Positions 13,601 to 26,000 of a stretch of DNA of 64,000 nt are shown here, piece by piece. This DNA comes from Lamellibrachia columna (Eukaryota; Annelida; Polychaeta; Sabellida; Siboglinidae), in contig OY759274.1 of assembly GCA_963662155.1 (NCBI GenBank), forward strand, positions 23,785,122 to 23,849,121, written 5' to 3'. Numbering within the stretch: the first letter of the stretch is position 1; every line of letters begins with the position of its first letter. The notes under the pieces were generated by a model. The model had not been told where the DNA came from. It searched no databases and saw only the letters and a program-made list of their open reading frames with translations. Both the position numbers and the translations under genes were made by a program.

Positions 13601-16600
13601 GTTATTATAAATTGTTTCCTTGTATTTATAATCACTCTATTTAGAGCTGTTTATTACTGTTACATTGTGTCATTCATAATCATTAGCCATTTATACATAG
13701 TCTATTTTTGAAAGTAAAATGGCAATAATACCTTAATTACTATTTCAAACAGCAGTGTGCATTTGCAACTTGCAAGCTGCTATGTCATTCAAGACATTGT
13801 CATTTTTATAGCCTGATTTTATTGATAAAAGTAATACCTTCAACAGTCCAAGGCTATTTCCATTTACACAAAATCAAATTAATTACAATTCCATTCAATT
13901 TCAATTACAAATTCAATTACATATGGACTATCTGTTTATTACGAATTTGGATATTTTGTACTGATTGTTAAAAAAAATGTGCGAGACATTACTTTTGATT
14001 CAAATAAAGTTCGTGATATGAAAAAATACTGTAATTAATCATAGTGGATGTAATTGTTGCAATGATACAAAATACATAAATTCAGTTACAATTAAAGCAT
14101 GATTTCAAGACCAGAATCAATTTCAATTACATGTACAACATTTTGCCAGTAATGACTTACAAATGCATAAACAAACCCGGCCTTTCTCACTGCAGACCAC
14201 ATCTGTATCTATAGCACAGCTTGGTTATCACAAAGTCCTTTGCTGCACTTGCCATCTGGCAATGTTTAAGACCCTTGTTCACGCCTTCTACACCTGTTGG
14301 ACAGCAGTGCTATCTGTTCTCAGTGTGTAAAGATATATGCTCATATTACCAGTGGCTGCGGTCTCTGTCTACCCAGAGAATGGATGTTGTTAAATTGTCT
14401 TTGTTGGTGTGTGTCTTTATCACTCAGTCAGGCCCGTTCACTCCCACTGGAGCATAAGGCACCATCAAATCTCTTCCAGCCAGCACAGTCTTGGGAGAAG
14501 TAACTGAGTTTGTTTCTGTATAAAGTATAACTACCGTGGTGGCTGGTGTTGTCTGATGAGATCACCTGGTGGCTCCGTGTACAAGGGATACAACTTGTGT
14601 CCCAATTTACAGAACACTGCAGAATTCTAGTTGAACAGCATTATGTAGTTTACTGGCAGTGTTCACCTGTTGACTGCGCTTATGCATGTAAGACTCCACT
14701 CAGTTGAGACATTTGAGTGCAGTGAATGTGATCCGTAACATTAGTAACATATCTTTCAAACGATCTAACTGTGTTACATGGTTGATTGTGCAAAGGCTGC
14801 AACAGAACCGGAGTGATGCGCATGGAGGATATCTGTTTCAGACTTTGGGTCCACTACATTATATCAATTCCAATTACATACCATTTACAAATACCAATTA
14901 CAAGTACTAATTCCAATGCCACCTCAAAAATACCAATTCCAATTATCAACTCCATATCAACATAAAAATGTGTGAACAGAGCAACTTTAGACATACTCAA
15001 CCGTCTCAACGCCCAAAAATAACGTTTATTTTAGAACAGCTTTATTTAATTCCTCCATATTGTACACAATGGCAAATAAATATGATATACGCAACATATT
15101 ATATTTTATTGATTATTTGTAGCAAATAATTTGAGTTAAAAAGTTACATGATGTAACTGAAAAGTAATTGAAAATACCAATTACATTTTCATAATTCCGG
15201 TACCAATCACTTACCAATTACACTGTATCATGTTATTGACCCCATGTGTAATCCCATTGAATTTTCAGTAACATGGTTTCAGTAGAGTGTTGCTTTCAGT
15301 ATGCTGATTACAAAGTCTAGTACAAGTTGTTTACTCATAGATGCTGATTGAAGTGCGCATCCTGAACTTTCTCCAATATTTTGGAGACAACTTTGAATGT
15401 CAGGCTTGATACTGATTCGTGATGATGTTCAGATCTAGATATCTAAATATGTGCACACTTACAGTCTTACCAGCATCACGTTCGAGCCACTCCTAAATTT
15501 GACCCATTTTGAGATCTCATTGGATATCGCATTATATATATATAGAGTCACCGCTAGACAAACGTATCGCTCTGTGGGAGTGTAAATGTCCTACAAAGTT
15601 AACTGCTTTGAAGAGAAATGATGAAAACAGTTTTTTGAGACATGTTTTAGTATTTCATAAGGACAATGACTGCTAGATGGCAGTTTTATCACTGCAATGG
15701 TGGTGTTGGTGGCCTTGATGTAAATATGCCATATTTAACTTTATTGGATAAAAATGTATGCAACTATTCATGATAATCATCACAGGACCTACTGTGTTTG
15801 TTCATTTAATGAATGTGTCTTACAGCACAATGAGGCTTTTTTGAACGCATTGGTAGCTTTAATGTAAGGCTATGGCTCAGTGCTATGGCTCAGTGCCCTT
15901 TAATGTAAGGCTATGGCTCAGTGCCCTTTAATGTAAGGCTATGGCTCAGTGCTATGGCTCAGTGCCCTTTAATGTAAGGCTATGGCTCAGTGCCCTTTAA
16001 TGTAAGGCTATGGCTCAGTGCCCTTTAATGTAAGGCTATGGCTCAGTGCCCTTTAATGTAAGGCTATGGCTCAGTGCCCTTTAATGTAAGGCTATGGCTC
16101 AGTGCCCTTTAATGTAAGGCTATGGCTCAGTGCCCTTTAATGTAAGGCTATGGCTCAGTGCCCTTTAATGTAAGGCTATGGCTCAGTGCTATGGCTCAGT
16201 GCCCTTTAATGTAAGGCTATGGCTCAGTGCTATGGCTCAGTGCCCTTTAATGTAAGGCTATGGCTCAGTGCCCTTTAATGTAAGGCTATGGCTCAGTGCC
16301 CTTTAATGTAAGGCTATGGCTCAGTGCCCTTTAATGTAAGGCTATGGCTCAGTGCCCTTTAATGTAAGGCTATGGCTCAGTGCCCTTGCGCACTGTATAT
16401 AATTAGTTTATCGTGATGTTTCTGTTGTAGCCAACTCGATGGAAATGTTTGGAAAACTGATTTCAACCATTGAAGATGAAAGAGATCGCATGGCAAGTAG
16501 CTAATTCGACATTCAAAGATGTCATTTCCTGGTGCCCCAAAGATTATCTTATCACACATATTTATAAAGTTGTGGGTTTCATTAACTCTAGACCCAAACA

Positions 16601-19600
16601 ATCTAATCTAATGCCCTGGCTCCACTGTGGCATGAGAATAATTCTCCAGCTTCAGTGAAGGTCAGATCTAATGGGGATGTAAACCCCTCTGCTTCTTACC
16701 AATGACTTCCTAAGGTGTGGTTATAAAATCCATGTTATGAAAGTATGATGTGACGTTTTATGAAAGGGAATTTGCAATCAATCTACAGCAGTAAAGATTA
16801 AAAAATTAAATATAACACTGTTAATTTAGATGTTCTCTGAGAACCTAAGCCTAATTTTGGCATTTTAATTATATGAAAGCCCTAACTATCTGCGTATCAG
16901 TTGAACAATGAAAATCATTGTGCTTTCACTTTAATTGCTAAGTTGTAAGACAGACCTGTCAGGCTTCACTCGTGAGTTATTTGAAAACAGACACACTATT
17001 CTATTTACAGTTGGACCAGGCAGATGTACAAATCATTCGACCACTGGAGAACTTCAGAAAGGAACGAATAGGACAAGCAAAGGTATGTATTTCACTTGTT
17101 TTATGAGTGCAATATCTACTTTAGATGGGTAATGTTCAAGAGAAGAATTATATTCTAAGAAAAAGGAATATAGTGAGGTATGCTGTCCTATTTAGCTTGT
17201 AAAGATTATGTATTATTTTGAAGAAAAACAAAAATGAAAAAATCATCTGCCTTGGATGAAAATGTCCTGACTTCATCTGCTTATTGCAGGACATAATGTC
17301 CTGCATTAAAACATTTTTTTAAGCACTGGTTATCTTTAAAAGATGCATTTAACATACAATCCACATTTAGCATGCACTGTTTAAGGGGGTAATGGTGCAT
17401 GAGTGTGTATGGTTGTCTGCAGTTTTTTCCTGCAATGGGATTGCTGTACCATAAGAGCTCGCTGGATGTAATGATTGTAACCATGTGGAATGAATGCCTA
17501 ATGATGGCACATCTTTTTTATTAATTTCTTGGAAAGCATCACATTTTGTTTGTTAACATTCTAGACAATGGTGTTTCGCTCTAAACGACCTAGGAGCTGC
17601 AGTGGCATAAACAGCCCCTGTAATTGACTAAATATTATGGCACATTCTTTGGTAAAGCTCAGTTGTATATGTTATGTCGAGTGACCTTTCACAACTACTT
17701 TGAAGCAAGAGGGACTCTGTAGTTACTTGTACATCATGAATGTGACTCTAAATGATGTCTCAGAAAATTCATAATATTTGATCACTTGTGGAGTAGTAAT
17801 TGAATATGATCAAATATGACGTTGAAATTATTGAATACAATATATGTATGTATTGTCTGCTTCAGAATGGCAAGAAGAAGTTTGACAAGCACACAGCCAA
17901 GTTCTGCCAATCACTGGAGAAATACCTAAACTTGAAGACAAAGGCAGGCGATACTATACTGAAAGAGGTGTGTCCACTTGCCAGCCTGTATTTATCTTTT
18001 GTGTGCCTGTGTCTCTCTCTCTGTATCTTACCCACCCGTTTGCATGCATGCCCGCATGTCTGTATATGTTTCTTTGTATCTACCTGCTTTTCCATATATT
18101 TGCATCTACCTGCTGTCCATACATGTCTGTGCGTCTCTTCCCATTATTTTGGGATACAGTGATATGTACAGTGTGGCCCTAAATACACGTCTTGATATAT
18201 ATAATTGTGTAAGCACCTCTCAGTCTTACCCACTTTGATGTAACATGGTATTTGATATTGGACAATGCTTGCAGGCGGACGTTGTGGTGGAGGAGGAACG
18301 AAGACAGTTCTGCCGAGCCTCCATGGAGTATGTTGTCTTACTACAAGAAGTCCAGGAGAGAAAGAAATTTGAATTTGTCGAGACGGTATGATTTCAAGTT
18401 GTTTTGTTTCTTCAATCCGATGTAGTGACATTTCTGCTTTGAAAATCACCCGATTTAGCAAGTCGAGGGACCATATTTATAATGAGCATTATTTTTTATA
18501 TTAATGTTTGTGAAATTTGTCATAAAATATTTGATTATACATATGATATTATTATTCAACATTGTCAGTGTAATTATTCTGAGATATAAATAACTTTTCC
18601 TCCCTTTTGGTTCCTTCCTAGCTTTTATATTTTGCTTGCAATTACAATAAAAATAACGTCATCAGTATATTTGATATTGTTGTAATTTAATATATGCGGT
18701 TATTATGTAACATAGTTCTGTGATATTTGTGACATACCGGGTAAGCCCATTGTCTGTTGTAGCTGTTGACGTTCCTGTACAGTTGGTTGACTTTCTTCCA
18801 TGTCGGTGAGTTGATGGTCAGACACAAGCACTTGAGTTGATGGTTAGACACAATCACTTGAGTTGATGGTCAGACACAAGCACTTGGGTTGATGGTCAGG
18901 CACAAGCACTTGGGTTGATGGTCAGGCACAAGCACTTGGGTTGATGGTCAGACACAAGCACTTCGGTTGATGGTCAGACACAAGCACTTGGGTTGATGGT
19001 CAGACACAAGCACTTGGGTTGATGGTCAGGCACAAGCACTTGGGTTGATGGTCAGACACAAGCACTTGGGTTGATGGTCAGACACAAGCACTTGGGTTGA
19101 TGGTCAGACACAAGCACTTGGGTTGATGGTCAGACACAAGCACTTGGGTTGATGGTCAGACACAAGCACCTGGGTTGATGGTCAGACACAAGCACTTGAG
19201 ATGATGGTCAGACACAAGCACTTGGGTTGATGGTCAGACACAAGCACTTGGGTTGATGGTCAGACACAAGCACTTGGGTTGATGGTCAGACACAAGCACT
19301 TGGGTTGATGGTCAGATACAAGCACTTGGGTTGATGGTCAGACACAAGCACTTGGGTTGATGGTCAGACACAAGCACCTGGGTTGATGGTCAGACACAAG
19401 CACTTGAGATGATGGTCAGACACAAGCACTTGAGTTGATGGTCAGACACAAGCACTTGGGTTGATGGTCAGACACAAACTCTTGGGTTGATAGTCAGACA
19501 CAAACTCTTGGGTTGATAGTCAGACACAAATACTTGGGTTGATGGTCAGACACAACCTTCTACCGAGCACTTTCGCATAAATGGTACACAGAAATCCAAC

Positions 19601-20012
19601 GCAGCCTAAAAATTCAAAGTGTTCCAATTGTTTAGTTTGAGTTATTTCCCAACACTATAGATGATGTTACATTAACACTGGCTTTTTAGGAGCACGACAG
19701 TACATAGATTTCTTAAAAATGGGCATGACTGTTTTATTGAAATGTTGATGTTGTGTTCAGGTCATGATGTCTACAAAGACTTCAAGCCGTACACAACGGA
19801 ACTTCAGCAGTGCATACAGAAAGTAAGGTTTACGTAAATTATCAGTCTTCTCATTTTGTGATCTTTGAGTGATCGCATACTAGTTAATGAGAAACAAAGA
19901 TTACGTGGAAGAAATAAAGTCCATTGTTCTTGCATGCTATTTCAGGTCATTCACAGCCACATGGTCTGGTCATTTTTTTCATAAAACTGTTATATATAAA
20001 TATATATATATA

Positions 20013-20086
<74 letters not shown>

Positions 20087-23000
20087 ATGTAGTGTAAACT
20101 CTATCTGTTCTATTGACCACTACAGCACAAACCACTGTCTAGTCAAAACAGAGAATGCCAGGAAGAATCTGTTCTAACATCTTGATTGCTCCTATTGTGT
20201 TTTAAAGAAACCACATTTGTTCATATGATTACATCGTTATCCGTTAAATTTGAAAGTTTCGACATGAACATCGTGTTGACATTGCATGCTGAATGGCAAG
20301 GTCGATATTCATTGACAGTTAACCGTCAAATAATATATAAAACTTGTGGTTCATTAAAACACATTTGGGCAGTCGACATGTTAGGAAAGATATAGTTTAT
20401 GCTGCGTTATTTCATGATTTATGATAAACATTACCAGGCTTTGTAAAAGTCTGTACCTTCTAAAAACATTCTGCCACAATCATATCGTCTGTTGTATGTG
20501 AATGTGTTAACTGCAATTGTGCGACGCTGTAGCACAGTAGTAGGGCATTGTTTCGAAGAATAGATAACTTTGGTCACTCCACTGTTCCCAATAGATAGTG
20601 GTGGAATTATGTGAACGAATAGCATTTGTGCAATCATTGTGGTGTGGTCAGGGTTGTTTGATTTAAATCATTGATTTAAATCATTATTTAAATCACTCCA
20701 GAAAAATAATTGATTTATGATTTTTTTACTTCCGAATTTTTTTAATCGCTGATTTATATGAATATAACACAAATAATTTTTTACAAGCATCTAGAACAAC
20801 AAAGTTTTGTATGTTTTTTTAATACAAAAGCACAAAGTGCGCACACTTGTGTAGCTATATTGACACCAGATAGCCTGATAGTCAAATATTTTATGACATT
20901 GTGTATGTTTGAGCTATTCCCTTTCTGAATGCAGTGAAGCCACACAAACTTGTCTTCCAGAGGAAGTATCTTTTCAAGTCAGAAGCCCCGAATTAAAGTC
21001 AACTTATTTAGAGCTTGTGCTAGTTGTTACCATTTCAGTATGTTGACTCAAGTGAGACAGTCTGGGCTACAGTTGTTTAATACTGTACCAGTTTGCAGTT
21101 TGGAGAGCCCTGGACAGGTGCTAATCCACCCTCTCCTTCCCATGGAAGTTGCTTTGGTATTTGACTGTACAGGTCTGATATGGAACAAGGCGCTTCGTTA
21201 TATCCTCGGGCACAAAACAAGTGCTAAATAGGAACCATACTCCATCTAAGGTCAGTTGTGGGGATGTTCGGCGCCTATGTTGCCTGGCCGAAAGTGACTG
21301 AGGCAGTCCAAACAGCCGACCACATCATCAACGGACTCTAACCTGTCTACCACCTACCTGGGGGCATACGAGGATGAAGATGCGAAGATGAGGGCATGCG
21401 TAAGAAGAACCTGGTTGTTTTAGACAGTTTTTGTTGAACTGTTTTGTTTTTATTTCAGTGTCGTGGAAACTTTGATTCTACAAAACTAGAGGCAGAAACC
21501 CTGATGGAGAAAATGTTGGAGGTTCGTGGGACGGTAATAATGGCTTCTGCTTCTACGCATGCTTTGGCTAATTACTAGTTGTTGCCATGATTTGGATACT
21601 ACATATATGTAGAAATGTTCATGAGCATTTAAAGTTCGTGATTTTCGCATTTAGTGCAAATCACAAAAAAAGTTATGTTGACTATATATGACATCATCCC
21701 AGTTCATATTAGGTTTTAGTAGAGCAAGTTTGCAATTAAATCTTAGCCAACATTTTATCCTTGAAAAAGCACAAACCTTTAATTAGCTCATTGATAGGTA
21801 CCAAATCGTTTGTTATTTTATTTTGGCTTTTCAACAATATGCCAAGTAGGATTTTTTTACTGTCGAAGGTAAATGTTGTTTAATTGTTATTTTGTAACCA
21901 AAAGACATTAGAAAATAAATGATGAATTAAAATCCAATCATGGCAACATGATGTCAGCTATTTTAATTACGTTACCTGTGTATCCTTTCCTTGCATTTGG
22001 TTTTCCAGCTTGCTTATTGGCAGTAAAGCTATATGGATAAGTAAGAGTGTTGTTTCCGCCTGCAGATCGCTCGTCAACTTGTCATGAGTTCTACTTTTAA
22101 GTTCTTAAGTTGATTAAAAGTATTCTACAAATGAATGGTGTGTGATCACACTTTCACATCACTGTCTCACTTCAAGTGTTGGGGAGAGTTTCACTTTCAG
22201 TTTGTTCCAGCTAAGGTTCTGCTGTTAACTTCAAATTGATGTGGTGCTTATATATTCTTTTTAGAAAGATAAACATTTGTGTGGTTAGTTTAGTGTTTCT
22301 TAAGGTAGCTGGGGCGGCTATAATATACTTGTCTTGAATTGAGTAGTTTCAGTAGAAGTTTTTAAGATAATTTAACAATTTCTTCACATGTTGTAGATGA
22401 AATATTATGTAATATTCCATATTGATAAAATATTGAGTTTTTCATTTTGGTTATGTTACAATATTTAAAATAATAATTTTAAATGTAAAAAAATACCAGG
22501 TCACATTTACCTGGCCGTTTCTATTATAGCTTCAAAGGCACAAAAAAGTATGTTATCGCTGATATTTGCTGGTTTAAGTACATGATTTAGTTAGATAGAT
22601 ATAGTACTGATGTGTACTAAAATCACAGTAACCAGATGATATGCTCCGCATTCACAGCAAACAAATAAAGCTAGTTCCAAGATCTAATCTCACGCAGTCA
22701 TTACTATGGAAACATCGTCAATGTTTCTAAGAAGTCGGGGATTTCCAAAAGGACTGTTTTTTGAAGGATGGAATGGCGAAATACGACGTTAGTGCCGTGT
22801 GATTATTTGTGGTGTCGACATTCAATTTGATTTTCCTAGCATGTTATGAGGAAACAAGTGAAAAAATCAAATGACACGTTAGCCGTCCCAGCCACCTTAA
22901 CAAAAGAAATGAACTGAAGAGATTTTCTTAGACGTATCATGGTTCTTAAAGTTCATAAGAACAGAGCAGTGCGTGTGAGGCCCCCAGTCATGACTACTCA

Positions 23001-26000
23001 ACACAGATGAGATCCGCAGTGGTTAATCCACAAGCTCCTCAGTCAGTGACTGTTCTGCGAGGTCCTCAGGATTATTCAGCAAGGTTTTTGGTTAAGACTG
23101 ATCCATGATTTATTTCAATGTAGGGCATACATGTGTGAATGAAAAGATCATTACCTGTTATGACAACCAGTGGAAAAGATTAGACCCTAAAAAGGACCAG
23201 TAAGATAATGTGAATAGTGTGGGTCATGGTAGCTTGACGGTTAGAAAGCCGTACTATTGATATAGAGAAGATCAGAGTTTGAGTCTACCTACTGCTGTTT
23301 CGCAACTTGAGCAACTTTGTTGATCCCGCTTTGCCTTTTGGAAGAGACTAGAAACCGTTGGTCCCTTCTATATACCTGGTGTCTATGCCAGGGAAAGTAA
23401 AAGACTCCACTCAGGGAAATGGAAGTATCCTGTCATAGATTTAAAAAGCCAATGGTCTTGTTCTAAAAAAAACCCACACGTGCTGCATTAGGGGCTGCCA
23501 AAAACTTGTTCTGATACTGGAGTAAGCGCCATGAGCACTTTGTCTAGGCAGACACCGGCACTGTGTACGACCACGCACTATTATTATTAACTCACAGGCA
23601 TTCTGTTGTGCCACTTCAGAAGGCCCAGCAAGTGCCCCCGACCTCAAGTACACGGGAAGGCTATCTGTTCCTCATGGAAAAGAGTGAGTACATTTCATAG
23701 ATAGATGAGTGGAATAAATTATCTACTGATTGTACAAACGCTAGCAGTGTGAATATGTTTAAAAAAAAATTAAAAGACGTCAGATAAAAGGCAGTAGATG
23801 AGCCATTTGGAATTTGTTGCTTTGAGTGGCAGTCTTCGTAAATCTTGTTAAATGTTGGCTGGTGATATTGGAAATTACATTTCAGTAACCATACAATATT
23901 CCAGACCACTGATAGGCCAGACCACATTTGTTCATATCAGAGGAAGTTTAGATACCATTCAGAGTCACAATATCTGCGAGACTAGCTTTTTAGACTCTCT
24001 CGGTCCCTTCATCAGCATCAGAGTGACGAAGAGACGGAGAGGATTGTCGTACAAATATCATGACTCTGAAAGGTATTTAAGCATCCTTTACAGTCTGGTA
24101 ATAACTTGCATGCTTATAACATAATTTTTTTCACTTATAAGGGAATTCATAAATAATAAAATATTGTTAAAATCAATAATTATATTTTGACCATACATGA
24201 TATAATGCTATTACAGATTACATCTTTAACTTATTTTACTTGATATTTAAAACAGTTGCCATTGGATGTTGTCTGAACATTTTTCATGTTCATCTTTCAA
24301 AATGTTAACTTTTTTTAAATTCCTCAGTCACACACATAATTATGAGTTTCATAAAAAATAGTATGTGTATGTTTGAGAAGGTTTATCATTCACATATGCT
24401 CACAGAAGCCCTAGTGCCAAGCTGGAACAAGTACTATTATTTGTACCAGAAGGAAAACAAGATCTTCACCATGATTCCTTTCATTGCAGAAGCCCTAGTG
24501 ACAAGCTGGAACAAGTACTATTGTTTGTACCAGAAGGAAAACAAGATCTTCACCATGATTCCTTTCAATCAAGTCACAAGCAAAAGCGTGAGTATTGTGG
24601 GGGGAGGGTGATTGCTTCTAGTCCGAATGGATTCCATTTTTAGATGTGAAATCTTCAAATTCAGGAGGATGTTTGTTTTATTTTGAGACTAATTCTGGTA
24701 ATAAATCAGTTATTCAACAGAATGTTGAGAGTTTAAAGCTGCTGGTGGCAATTTTGGTTTTATCACTTAAGGCGGCTTCCTCGATTAATTTAGCCCATTG
24801 CGATTCTCTAGTGTGTGAATAGTTTGAGCGATATGCACAGTCAGTTTAATGGAAGAATGTGTACTTTTGCTCATATCATTGAAAGTGTTGGCTTTTGTCA
24901 TTAGAGCGGATAACTTGCGAAAGTGTGAATTGCCTTAGTTTATACAGGTGGAGCCACTTTTGCATGTTTTGCAAAATTTCTACTTCTAAAAAATTCCAGC
25001 AAACTAATTAACACATTTGCACAAGTGAGCTAGAATTTAGATTTTTTGTGAAATGATTCTAAAAAAGATGAGCAAAAAAGTTATTGCAATTTTATGAAAA
25101 AAAACGTTCGGTTCATGTTTTAAGATTCTAAGGAACTTGTCCATTGATATATCTACCTTGCATTGGTCTGAGTTATAACGTTAATCCATGTTTCCTTATA
25201 GATAACAACAGAGACATTTTTCTTGACATTGGTCTGAGTTATAACGTTAATCCATGTTTCATTATAGATAACGACAGAGACATTTTTCTTGACATTGGTC
25301 TGAGTTATAATGTTAATCCATGTTTCCTTATAGATAACAACAGATACATTTTTCTTGACATCTTGCACAAGACGGGCATCAGACACGATCGAGAAACGGT
25401 TCTGCTTCGACGTCAAAGTACAAGACAGGTAGGCAGACAAATATAAAATTACAGCTCATTTGTATAATCGTTGCTATGATAAACAGCAATTCCTTATTGA
25501 GTAGCGTTAAGAATAATCTCTATTCAGAGAAATATATTAACCACACAATGGCTTTTTGCAATATATGACAACTAGGATGGTAACTATATACAACAAGGGT
25601 GTATTTCATGATGTAAAATGTTTTTGTTGATTATTATGAGCAAACATAATATGATTTCATATTTTGTGAAGACACACTTTTTTCATTGTCACAGGATATC
25701 TGCCCCCATATTATCCCACAATGCCCCTGACACCCTTATTGTATGTCCTAGATTACAGGGAACAACTGTTGAACATTTCATGACTATCATGTATAGTTAT
25801 AGTTTATGTGCGTTTTGTGATATTTATTGACTGGGGCATGCAATAAAGTACACATTTTCAAGAATTTGTAATCAGAATTTTATAAAGAAAGTTTCTGTTG
25901 AGCTTCACAAGATATCAACAAAAATTACGTCATCCAAAAAGTATTTTTCAAGTAGCACCTACCCTCGATGGTTGTGCAGTGCTTTTTTGTGTTGCTAGGC

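Noticed and set aside
15858..16386. CRISPR-like array (regular 28-bp repeats)
   Set aside because: Repeats are head-to-tail without unique spacers, and the sequence is eukaryotic. The same holds for the other arrays.
16497..16498. GT donor four bases after the GC donor of exon 3
   Set aside because: It would add four bases and shift the BAR-domain frame.
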